The notes under the pieces were generated by a model, which saw only the letters and a list, made by a program, of their open reading frames with translations, was not told the origin of the DNA and ran no database searches. A stretch of DNA of 27,747 bases from JBOHCT01 sp050699055 (GTDB taxonomy: Bacteria > Actinomycetota > Actinomycetes > Streptosporangiales > JBOHCT01): the NCBI GenBank assembly GCA_050699055.1, contig JBOHCT010000029.1, positions 1-27,747 on the forward strand, read 5' to 3'. Both the position numbers and the translations under genes were made by a program. Shown piece by piece: positions 7,920 through 14,646 of the stretch. Positions within the stretch are counted from its first letter, which is position 1. Each line of letters begins with the position of its first letter.

Positions 7920-8702
7920 TCAGGCCGCCTTCCGATCACGATACCGACAAATGCGTACGAATTCCTCCGGGTCGAGGCTCGCCCCGCCCACGAGGGCTCC
8001 ATCCACGTCGGGCTGGTCCATGATTCCCGCGATGTTGCCGGACTTCACCGACCCACCGTAGAGGATCCGAACGCCGTCCGCGAGGTCACCGGTGTACAGC
8101 TCGGCCAGGCGGGTACGGATCGCGGCGCACACCTCCTCCGCGTCCGCCGGTGTCGCCACCTCTCCGGTCCCGATCGCCCACACGGGCTCGTACGCGATCA
8201 CCAGCGTTCTCGCCTGCTCCGCACCGACCTCGCGCAGCGCCCCGTCAACCTGACCGAGAGTGTGAGGCACCTGTTCGCCCGCCTTGCGAACCTCCAATCC
8301 CTCCCCCACGCACAAGATCGGAACGAGGCCCGCGGCGAGGGCCGCCCGCAGCTTGGCGTTCACGAGCTCTTCGCTCTCGGCGTGGTCGGCGCGGCGCTCG
8401 GAATGGCCGACCACGCCGTAGGTGCACCCGAGCTTGGCGAGCATGTGGGCCGACACGTCCCCGGTGTGCGCACCCTTCTCGTACGGCGAGAGGTCCTGCG
8501 CACCGTAGGCCACCCGGAGGTCGTCGCCGTCCACGAGCGTCTGGACGCTGCGGATCGCGGTGAACGGCGGGAGCACGGCCACCTCGACAGCGTCGAGGTC
8601 GTCGTCGCGCAGCGAGAACGCCAGCTTCTGCACGATCCCGAGCGCCTCGAGGTGGGTGGCGTGCATCTTCCAGTTGCCGGCCATCAGCGGCTTGCGTGAC
8701 AC
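7920..8702 (-). CDS. tpiA: triosephosphate isomerase
   Basis: Interconverts dihydroxyacetone phosphate and glyceraldehyde-3-phosphate. The 260-residue TIM barrel is complete: NWKMH with Lys12, VVGHSERR with the electrophilic His100, AYEPVWAIGTG with the catalytic Glu172 and flexible loop, and LYGGSVK near the C-terminus for phosphate binding. The start is GTG 8702, abutting the pgk TGA (8705-8703) with no spacer. Its ribosome-binding site GGAGG lies within the last copy of the 18-bp repeat in pgk, so translation of the two genes is tightly coupled. Confidence 0.97.
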   Translation of the reverse strand: MSRKPLMAGNWKMHATHLEALGIVQKLAFSLRDDDLDAVEVAVLPPFTAIRSVQTLVDGDDLRVAYGAQDLSPYEKGAHTGDVSAHMLAKLGCTYGVVGHSERRADHAESEELVNAKLRAALAAGLVPILCVGEGLEVRKAGEQVPHTLGQVDGALREVGAEQARTLVIAYEPVWAIGTGEVATPADAEEVCAAIRTRLAELYTGDLADGVRILYGGSVKSGNIAGIMDQPDVDGALVGGASLDPEEFVRICRYRDRKAA

Positions 8703-9926
8703 TCAGTCCTCCAACGCCCCGGGGTCCTCCAACGCCCCGGGGTCCTCCAACGCCTCGAGGCCGGGCAGGGTCTTTCCTTCGACGTACTCCAGGCTCGCGC
8801 CGCCGCCTGTGGAGATGTGGCCGAACCCACCCTCGGGCAGCCCGAGCGACCGTACCGCGGCAGCGGAGTCACCGCCGCCGACGACGGTCAGACCGTCGAC
8901 CTCGGTAATCGCTTCGCCGACCGCGCGGGTGCCCTGGGCGAACGGCTCGAGCTCGAACACGCCCATCGGCCCGTTCCAGAAAACGGTGCGAGCGTCTCTG
9001 ATCTTGTCGGCGAACAGCCGACGGGTAGCGGGCCCGATGTCACAGGCCTCGCGGTCCGGGGGGATCGCCTCGACGGAGACGACATCGTGGGGGGCGTCGG
9101 CGGACAGCTCCGTCGTCGCCACGACGTCGACGGGCAGCACCAGGTCCACGTCACGCTCGGCCGCCTCGCGCAGGAAGCCGCGCACGTCATCGATCCGGTC
9201 TTCCTCGAGCAACGAGCGCCCGACCTCGTACCCCTTGGCCCGCAGGAACGTGTAGGCCATCCCGCCGCCGATCAGGAGCCGGTCGACCCGGCCGATCAGG
9301 TTCGCGATGACGCCGAGCTTGTCGGATACCTTGGCGCCGCCGAGCACGACGGCGTACGGGCGCTTCGGGTCGGTGGTCAGCTCGCGCAGCACCCGCACCT
9401 CGGCGGCGACGAGCCTGCCCGCGGCGTGTGGCAGCCTGCTCGGTAGCTCGTACACACTCGCGTGCTTGCGGTGCACCGCCCCGAAGCCATCGCCGACATA
9501 CAGGTCCGCGAGCGCCGCCAGCTGGGCGGCGAAGGCACCGCGTTCGGCGGCGTCCTTGCTCGTCTCGCGCGGGTCGAAGCGGAGATTCTCGAGCAGGCAG
9601 GTCTCGCCGTCGGAGAGCTTGGCGACGGTCTCACGAGCGCCCTCCCCCACGACGTCAGAAGCGAGCGGTACCTCGCGGCCGAGAAGCTCGCCGAGCCGAA
9701 CGCCGACGGGCCGCAGAGAGTACTCAGGACGGACCTCGCCCTTGGGGCGGCCGAGGTGGCTGCAGACCACCACGCGGGCGTCCCGCTCCGCGAGCGCCCT
9801 GATCGTCGGCAGGCTCGCGCGCACCCGGCCGTCGTCGGTGATGCGCTCGCCGTCGAGCGGGACGTTCAGGTCGGCGCGGACGAGAACCGTCCGGCCGGCC
9901 ACGTCGAGATCGTCGATGGTCCGCAT
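8703..9926 (-). CDS. pgk: phosphoglycerate kinase with a repeat-encoded C-terminal tail
   Basis: Transfers phosphate between 1,3-bisphosphoglycerate and ADP. The 407-residue protein shows RADLNVPL at 17-24, SHLGRPKG, GGAKVSDKL, FWNGPMGVFE and the nucleotide-binding GGGDSAAAV. Actinobacterial homologues usually end close to GKTLPGLEAL. Here 14 extra residues (394-407, EDPGALEDPGALED) follow, encoded by three copies of an 18-bp tandem repeat. The start ATG 9926 follows GGAG/AGGG a few bases upstream and lies 6 bp after the gap stop. It is the middle gene of the gap-pgk-tpiA operon. Confidence 0.97.
   Translation of the reverse strand: MRTIDDLDVAGRTVLVRADLNVPLDGERITDDGRVRASLPTIRALAERDARVVVCSHLGRPKGEVRPEYSLRPVGVRLGELLGREVPLASDVVGEGARETVAKLSDGETCLLENLRFDPRETSKDAAERGAFAAQLAALADLYVGDGFGAVHRKHASVYELPSRLPHAAGRLVAAEVRVLRELTTDPKRPYAVVLGGAKVSDKLGVIANLIGRVDRLLIGGGMAYTFLRAKGYEVGRSLLEEDRIDDVRGFLREAAERDVDLVLPVDVVATTELSADAPHDVVSVEAIPPDREACDIGPATRRLFADKIRDARTVFWNGPMGVFELEPFAQGTRAVGEAITEVDGLTVVGGGDSAAAVRSLGLPEGGFGHISTGGGASLEYVEGKTLPGLEALEDPGALEDPGALED
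8707..8760 (-). repeat. 18-bp tandem repeat, three copies, at the pgk 3' end
   Basis: Copies lie at 8707-8724 and 8725-8742 (identical) and 8743-8760 (3 differences in the last 6 bases). Each encodes a six-residue unit read as ALEDPG in pgk and each contains TTGGAGGA on the minus strand. Only the copy nearest 8702 is correctly placed to act as the tpiA ribosome-binding site. Confidence 0.95.
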
Positions 9927-9932
9927 CGATCC

Positions 9933-10943
9933 CTACTCCGCCAGCCGGGAGCCGACGAGCCGGACGACGTCGACGAGCCGGTGGGAGTACCCCCACTCGT
10001 TGTCGTACCAGCCGACGACCTTGATCTGATTGCCGTTGGTCATCGTCAGCAGCGAGTCGAACGTGCACGACGCCTGCGACCCGACGATGTCGGACGACAC
10101 GATGGGGTCCTCGGTGTACTGGACGTACCCCTTCAGCGGGCCGTCGGCCGCCTGCTTGAAGGCCGCGTTGACCTCGTCCTTGGTGACCTCGCGCTTGACG
10201 TCGACCACGAGATCGGTGACCGAGCCGCAGGAGACTGGCACGCGCATCGCGATGCCGTCCATCCTGCCCTTCAGTTCGGGCATCACCAGCGCCGTCGCCT
10301 TCGCGGCGCCGGTCGACGTCGGGATGATGTTCTCGGCGGCGGCCCGCGCGCGGCGCAGGTCCTTGTGCGGGAAGTCCAGGGTCGACTGGTCGTTGGTGTA
10401 GGCGTGGACGGTCGTCATGAAGCCCTTGACGATCCCGAACGCGTCATGCACGACCTTCGCCATCGGGGCGACGCAGTTGGTGGTGCACGAGGCGTTGGAG
10501 ATCACCGTGTGGGCGGCGGGGTCGTACGCGTCGTCGTTGACCCCCATGACGATGGTCGGGGCGTCACCCTTGGCCGGGGCCGAGATGACGACCTTCTTCG
10601 CGCCAGCGTCGATGTGCTTGCGGGCGTCCTCGGGGTTGGTGAACTTGCCTGTCGACTCGACGACGACGTCGACCCCGAGATCGCGCCACGGCAGCGCGGC
10701 CGGATCGCGCTCCTCCAGCGTCCGGATGGTGGCACCGCCCACCTGGATCGAGTCGCCGGCCGCGACGACCTCCTCGCCCAGACGTCCCAGCACGCTGTCG
10801 TACTTGAGCAGATGGGCCAGGGTCTTGTTGTCGGTCAGGTCGTTGACCGCCACAACCTCGATGTCCTGACCGCCGGCGCGGGCGGCACGGTAGAAGTTGC
10901 GGCCGATGCGGCCGAAGCCGTTGACGCCAACGCGAATGGTCAC
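9933..10943 (-). CDS. gap: glyceraldehyde-3-phosphate dehydrogenase, type I
   Basis: Phosphorylating NAD-dependent GAPDH of glycolysis. The 336-residue protein starts at GTG 10943, with GAGGAGAG 8 nt upstream, and reads MTIRVGVNGFGRIGRN. The active-site motif SNASCTTNC has the catalytic Cys153, and TTVHAYTNDQ supplies the catalytic His180. WYDNEWGYS closes the C-terminal domain. Longer in-frame extensions (to 11084) lack GAPDH character. It is the first gene of gap-pgk-tpiA-secG-rbpA, and its promoter should lie in 10944-11202. Confidence 0.97.
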   Translation of the reverse strand: MTIRVGVNGFGRIGRNFYRAARAGGQDIEVVAVNDLTDNKTLAHLLKYDSVLGRLGEEVVAAGDSIQVGGATIRTLEERDPAALPWRDLGVDVVVESTGKFTNPEDARKHIDAGAKKVVISAPAKGDAPTIVMGVNDDAYDPAAHTVISNASCTTNCVAPMAKVVHDAFGIVKGFMTTVHAYTNDQSTLDFPHKDLRRARAAAENIIPTSTGAAKATALVMPELKGRMDGIAMRVPVSCGSVTDLVVDVKREVTKDEVNAAFKQAADGPLKGYVQYTEDPIVSSDIVGSQASCTFDSLLTMTNGNQIKVVGWYDNEWGYSHRLVDVVRLVGSRLAE

Positions 10944-11202
10944 GGCAACCGCTCTCCTCGTCGTGATGTTGTCACCGGCCATGCGTGACATGCCGGCACG
11001 TCTTGTTTTCATGGGGTTACAAGAGTCATGTACCCGAACCGGGCCGGCCTGAGCGGCCACGATTCGTGACACAAGAGGGGGCATCGGCGCCCAGTACCGC
11101 TTTCGACCCTATCGAACTCCTATCGCGGGTGGGCCCTCATCATGGTGGTGCCGAGATACCTGGCTCGGCGGCCTCGGGGCGGCCTGCCGGTCGGCTCGGC
11201 CG
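10944..11202 (-). promoter_or_regulatory. leader/promoter region upstream of gap
   Basis: A 259-bp space before the glycolytic operon with no gene of its own. It contains an 11-bp palindrome, CACGATTCGTG at 11058-11068, and two copies of CCTATCG (11108-11114 and 11119-11125) spaced one helical turn (11 bp) apart. On the minus strand the first copy includes TAGGGT, an actinobacterial -10-like hexamer (11111-11106), but no matching -35 element is seen. Regulatory roles are unproven. Confidence 0.35.
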
Positions 11203-11463
11203 TCAGAGGTCGAACAGGCCGCCCTTGATGTCGGTGATGAACGCCGTCCACCGGTCGCGGGCGAAGCCGAGCCTCGGGCCGTCGGGGTTCGTGGAGTCCC
11301 GTACGGCGACGGCGTCGGGACGGTCGCGCGCGACCTCGACGCAGGTGTTCCCGCTGTTGCCGCTGCGGTTCGACCTCCGCCAGACGGCCGCGACCTCGAC
11401 GCAGGTAGCACCGCCGTTGCCGCTGCGGCTGGAGGTGTGCCACACGGCGCGTGTCAGATCCAT
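11203..11463 (-). CDS. DUF397 domain protein with internal duplication
   Basis: An 86-residue protein from ATG 11463, which overlaps the end of the XRE gene by 10 bp. DUF397 proteins are small actinobacterial partners of the neighbouring XRE/DUF5753 regulators, and related pairs act in differentiation or antibiotic control; some behave as antitoxin-like partners. The normal core is an SGNGGxCVEVA motif, then VAVRDSxxPDGP and W.AF near the C-terminus. Here the first motif occurs twice, as SRSGNGGATCVEVA and NRSGNSGNTCVEVA, because 60 bp are duplicated in tandem. The later VAVRDSTNPDGP and DRWTAF parts are single. The family call is confident; the effect of the duplication is unknown. Confidence 0.85.
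   Translation of the reverse strand: MDLTRAVWHTSSRSGNGGATCVEVAAVWRRSNRSGNSGNTCVEVARDRPDAVAVRDSTNPDGPRLGFARDRWTAFITDIKGGLFDL
11329..11448 (-). repeat. 60-bp tandem duplication inside the DUF397 gene
   Basis: Units at 11329-11388 and 11389-11448 are equal in length and start with the same 18 bases; they are identical again over GTTGCCGCTGCGG (11356-11368 and 11416-11428) and diverge most in their last 20 bases. The unit is 20 codons, so the reading frame is preserved and the CVEVA motif is doubled. Confidence 0.9.
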
Positions 11464-12278
11464 TGCCTCGCTGCCTTCTCTGTCGCCTCGACCGACGCTT
11501 GCTGCGGGAGCGCGTCGCCTCTCAACGCCTCCCACAGCCCGCTGACCGTCGCGACGATCTTGGGGTCGTCGACCAGGTAGCCCTCAACCACAGTATCCAG
11601 GTACGCGACGTCGGGCGCATCCCGAAGGGTGGCGAGGATGAGCGGACCGGACCCGGCGTGCGCCCCGACCGCGAACGGGACCACCTGGAGGGTCACCCGC
11701 GGGCTCTGGGCCGCGTCAGCGAGGTGACCGAGCTGCCCCGCCATGACCTTGGGGTTGCCCACCGGCCGGTGCAGCGCGCCCTCGTCCAGCACGGCGTAGA
11801 TCATCGGCGGATCGTCGCGGGCCAGGATCGCCTCCTGGCGTTCCAGCCGCGCCGTGACCATCTCATCCACCTGCTCATCGGACGCGCCGGGTTGGCCGGC
11901 CCGCAGCACCTCGCGGGCGTAGTCGCCGGTCTGGAACCAGCCGTGGACGAGCAGCGGCTCGAAGCCGCGCAGGCAGGTCGCCTCCTGCTCGACCTCCAGC
12001 CACGGGCGGAACCAGCCGGGGAACGCCTCCCGGCTGACGGTCACCATCAGCCTGGTCAGCGCGCCGTCGGTGCCGAGCGCCTCATCACAGCGGCGCGCGA
12101 AGTCGAGCTGCGGCCGACGGTCCGCCGTCTCGACCGCGCCGACCAGCGCGCCCGAGTAGTTGATCCGCTCCCCGAGCTGCTCCTGCGACAGGCCGGCCCG
12201 TGTCCGGTAATGGCGTAGCTCCGCGCCAAAGAACGCGGACGGGCTCGCGCCCGGGTCGAGCGCCCTGGCTGCTGGCAT
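11454..12278 (-). CDS. XRE-family transcriptional regulator with DUF5753 domain
   Basis: A 274-residue DNA-binding regulator. The helix-turn-helix lies near residues 12-65 (ELRHYRTRAGLSQEQLGERI), followed by the long C-terminal DUF5753 domain typical of actinobacterial XRE proteins that pair with DUF397. The ATG at 12278 was chosen, with GGAACGG upstream; an in-frame GTG at 12296 adds six residues without a better ribosome-binding site. It is transcribed with the DUF397 gene (10-bp overlap) and divergently from the peptide/radical SAM/methyltransferase cassette, so it may regulate that cassette. Confidence 0.88.
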   Translation of the reverse strand: MPAARALDPGASPSAFFGAELRHYRTRAGLSQEQLGERINYSGALVGAVETADRRPQLDFARRCDEALGTDGALTRLMVTVSREAFPGWFRPWLEVEQEATCLRGFEPLLVHGWFQTGDYAREVLRAGQPGASDEQVDEMVTARLERQEAILARDDPPMIYAVLDEGALHRPVGNPKVMAGQLGHLADAAQSPRVTLQVVPFAVGAHAGSGPLILATLRDAPDVAYLDTVVEGYLVDDPKIVATVSGLWEALRGDALPQQASVEATEKAARQWI

Positions 12279-12412
12279 CCCACACCGTTCCGACACCTGG
12301 CGGGCCCCGTCGTACGGCCACCTGACAAGCCCACGAATCTACTACCCACCGTAGCTTTCCAGCGCCACCCTGTAAGCACGCTTGGTATGCAACCCAGAAA
12401 GGCAGGAAGGCC
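12279..12412. promoter_or_regulatory. divergent promoter region, XRE gene and peptide cassette
   Basis: A 134-bp space that must hold the promoters of the XRE gene (minus) and the peptide cassette (plus). I see no clear -35/-10 pair. A short CTAC...GTAG inverted repeat occurs in the middle. The likely ribosome-binding site of the peptide gene, AGGAAGG, ends at 12410, just before the ATG. Confidence 0.3.
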
Positions 12413-12607
12413 ATGGAAGCGATCACCACGACCGCCACGTCCGACCCCACGCGCGTCGTCGTCGACGCGGTACGGAGGTCGCTGGCGCAGCTGGACGAGT
12501 ACGCGCTCTCCGACATGACGGACGACATCGAGATGGCGGAGGTCATCGGCAAGCTCAAGTCCCTCGCGGGCGTGCTGGTCTCGGTCGTGGACCGGGGAGG
12601 CGTGTGA
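12413..12607 (+). CDS. small protein, candidate precursor peptide of the radical SAM cassette
   Basis: A 64-residue ORF starting at ATG 12413 directly behind AGGAAGG. The N-terminal part is Thr-rich (MEAITTTATSDPT); the middle is acidic and helical-looking (LAQLDEYALSDMTDDIEMAE) and the end is VLVSVVDRGGV. It has no Cys, Trp or Phe and a single Tyr, so a thioether or tryptophan-crosslinked core is unlikely. It stands only 3 bp before the ATG of the radical SAM relic, and its stop region supplies that gene's ribosome-binding site GGGGAGG. The position fits a RiPP precursor or an accessory peptide-binding protein; the sequence alone does not decide. I do not recognise a named family. Confidence 0.6.
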   Translation: MEAITTTATSDPTRVVVDAVRRSLAQLDEYALSDMTDDIEMAEVIGKLKSLAGVLVSVVDRGGV

Positions 12608-12610
12608 GTC

Positions 12611-13170
12611 ATGCCCGTGGACTTCTTGTAGCTGGAGATCACCGGCTTCTGTCAACTCGCATGCAGGCACTGCTACGCCGACTCGGGTCCGGGTGGCACG
12701 CACGGCACTATGAGCGCTGGCGACTGGCGCAGCGTGGTCGACCAGGCCGCCGCGGGGTTCCGGTGCGGGTCGGCATCATCGACGTTCTCGACGGCCAGCG
12801 CGTCGAAAAGGCCCGTGCGGACCTCGAGGCTATGGGTGTCACCAGCATCGGCACAGACTGGCTCCGCGGGGTCGGGCGGGGGACGCGGACCAGGCCAGAC
12901 GTGTCGCAGCTGTGCGGGCATTGCGGGCGCGGCATGGCCGCGGTCTCACCAGACGGCGACGTGTGGCCGTGCGTCCTGTCGCGGTGGATGCGCGCCGGTA
13001 ATGTCAGAGAACGATCTCTCGCGGAGATTCTGCGCGGATCCACAATGCGCGATCTTGTCGCGACGGTACCCGGACCCTGCTCGGCACAGTGTGCCCCGGA
13101 CAACGGTAGCTGTAAGCCTCACGGCCAGACCTGTTCGCCCTCCTTTTGCAACCCGGAGAAAGGCCTATGA
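12611..13170 (+). pseudogene. radical SAM/SPASM protein, disrupted by an amber codon and an internal deletion with frameshift
   Basis: Reading from ATG 12611, with GGGGAGG 10 nt upstream, the product begins MPVDFL, then meets TAG (12629-12631) at codon 7, and continues LEITGFCQLACRHCYADSG with the intact CxxxCxxC iron-sulfur motif. After WRSVVDQAAA, near 12746-12754, the coding sense jumps to another frame with RRGVPVRVGIIDV. It then runs to a SPASM-type C-terminus containing LCGHCGRG, VWPC, and a Cys-rich tail ending at TGA 13168-13170. The middle of the barrel, including the expected GGEP-type SAM-binding motif, is missing. From remembered relatives of about 300 residues, roughly 300 bp appear lost. 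A GCCGCCGC-like stretch at the junction would suit a microhomology deletion. The enzyme cannot be functional as read. Confidence 0.82.
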
Positions 13171-14330
13171 CCTGGCGGTCTCACGCCGAGCGACTGGCCG
13201 AGGAGGTCACTCACTCGGTGTCACGCTGGCGCGAGCCGGTCGCCGCCCTCCCCCGCCACCTGTTCGTCCCACGTTGGTGGGACCGATCGGTCGAGGGCTG
13301 GACGCTCCGTGACGGCCCAAGCGAAGAAGAGGCATGGCTCAGGGCAGCCTATGCTGACGTGACTCTCGTGACCCGCGTTGGCGGGATGCATGCCGATAAC
13401 GCGAGGGATGACGACCGTCCTGACGGCCGGCCCACCTCATCCTCGACAATGCCCAGCCTCGTGGTTCGGATGTACCAGCACGCGCGAGTGTACGACGGGG
13501 CAGACGCCCTTGACGTTGGTGTCGGTTCGGGGTATGGGTGTGCCCTTCTCGCCAAGCGGCTCGGCGACACCCATGTCTCCAGCATCGACGTGGACGCGTA
13601 CCTGGCCGAGGTGGCGGCCCGCCGCCTCGAGCGTGTCGGATTGCACCCAAGGATCGCGACGTGCGACGCGACCGGACCCCTACCTGGGACCTACGACCGG
13701 ATCGTGTCCATGGTGTCGGTGCGTCCGATCCCGCCGGGTTGGCTTCAGGCCTTGAGGCCAGGGGGGCGTCTCGTGACAACGGTCGCCAACACCCTGATGG
13801 TGGTCACGGCCGACAAGGTCGACGGACGTAACATAGGCATGATCTGCGGCGAGCAACTGCTGGCGGTCGGACGCGTTGAACGCGACTGCGCTGGCTTCAT
13901 GGAGACCCGCAGCGGGCAGGACTACCCGCCTGGTCTCGTGGGGATGTTCGCGGCAGTCCGTGACCAGCGGGGCGAGCAGGTTACCCGTGGTCCCTATCCT
14001 GTCATCGATGTGGACGGCTGCGGGGAGTTGGACTCGGTGCTCGAGGTGCTGGCTCCCGGGATCGAACATCGCTACGAGGAGGCCGACGACGGGACGAGGA
14101 CGGCGTGGATGTTGCACGCGGACGGCTCCTGGGCTAGAGCCAGCGCCCGGGGCGACGAGCCGCCCCTCGTCCACCAGAGCGGGCCTCGCCACCTATGGGA
14201 CCTCTTCGACGAGATACGTCACTATTGGCTGACTCACGGTTACCTTCAGCTCTATGGCGCTCGTGCCTTCATCACCGCGAGCGGCACGATCCATCTGGCG
14301 CGCGGGGACTGGCAAGCCACCATCAGCTAG
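13167..14330 (+). CDS. PIMT-like methyltransferase of peptide-maturation type
   Basis: A 387-residue protein from ATG 13167, which overlaps the stop of the radical SAM relic (ATGA) and has GGAGAAAGG upstream. The first 220 residues resemble protein-L-isoaspartate O-methyltransferase: PRHLFVP near 29-35, the TSSSTMPSLVVRM segment (90-102) and the SAM loop ALDVGVGSGYG at 114-124, then SSIDVD. A further 170 residues of unknown function follow, ending IHLARGDWQATIS. This architecture recalls the methyltransferases found with ATP-grasp or lanthipeptide-type RiPP systems (named from memory), which act on Asp/Glu carboxylates of a precursor. No ATP-grasp gene is present here; the partner would have been the radical SAM enzyme. 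The gene itself looks intact. Confidence 0.8.
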   Translation: MTWRSHAERLAEEVTHSVSRWREPVAALPRHLFVPRWWDRSVEGWTLRDGPSEEEAWLRAAYADVTLVTRVGGMHADNARDDDRPDGRPTSSSTMPSLVVRMYQHARVYDGADALDVGVGSGYGCALLAKRLGDTHVSSIDVDAYLAEVAARRLERVGLHPRIATCDATGPLPGTYDRIVSMVSVRPIPPGWLQALRPGGRLVTTVANTLMVVTADKVDGRNIGMICGEQLLAVGRVERDCAGFMETRSGQDYPPGLVGMFAAVRDQRGEQVTRGPYPVIDVDGCGELDSVLEVLAPGIEHRYEEADDGTRTAWMLHADGSWARASARGDEPPLVHQSGPRHLWDLFDEIRHYWLTHGYLQLYGARAFITASGTIHLARGDWQATIS

Positions 14331-14358
14331 TCGACCGCGTCGGCTTGCTGGGCTGGTG

Positions 14359-14646
14359 TCAGTGGTTAGCGCGGTAGGCGTCGCGGCGGTGAGCGACATC
14401 AACGACCGTGACAACGCGCCGCTCGTCGCTGATGCGATAGATAACGCGGTAGGTGCCGCGACGCGCGCTGTGCCGGTCGTCCAGCGGTGGACGCAGTCGC
14501 TTGCCAATCCGATGAGGATTGTCGAGGAGGGGACCGACGATGAACTCATGTGCGGCGAACGCCGCGGCCTCGGGCAGCTTCTCTGCGAGCTGTCGGCGTG
14601 CTGTCGGGGTGATCTCCAGCCTGTAGCGGTCCCGATTCCCCGTCAC
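14359..14646 (-). CDS. RelE/ParE-type toxin
   Basis: A 95-residue protein of the RelE/ParE superfamily, probably an mRNA-cleaving ribosome-dependent toxin. The typical C-terminal beta-sheet core is present: GTYRVIYRIS, then VVTVVDVAHRRDAYR, with conserved basic residues. The GTG start at 14646 overlaps the antitoxin stop by 4 bp (GTGA), the standard antitoxin-first arrangement. It converges on the methyltransferase gene with a 28-bp gap and no visible terminator. Confidence 0.88.
   Translation of the reverse strand: MTGNRDRYRLEITPTARRQLAEKLPEAAAFAAHEFIVGPLLDNPHRIGKRLRPPLDDRHSARRGTYRVIYRISDERRVVTVVDVAHRRDAYRANH

Noticed and set aside
8707..8760. 18-bp repeats as a CRISPR-like array
   Set aside because: The copies are directly adjacent without spacers and encode an in-frame protein tail.
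12629..12631. In-frame TAG as a recoded codon (for example pyrrolysine)
   Set aside because: The same gene also has a frame-shifting internal deletion, and no recoding machinery or structure is visible here, so decay is simpler.
12382..13170. Plus-strand open frame taken as one intact 262-residue gene
   Set aside because: Only its C-terminal part matches a SPASM domain; the first part is an out-of-frame reading of the small-peptide gene and the radical SAM N-terminus.
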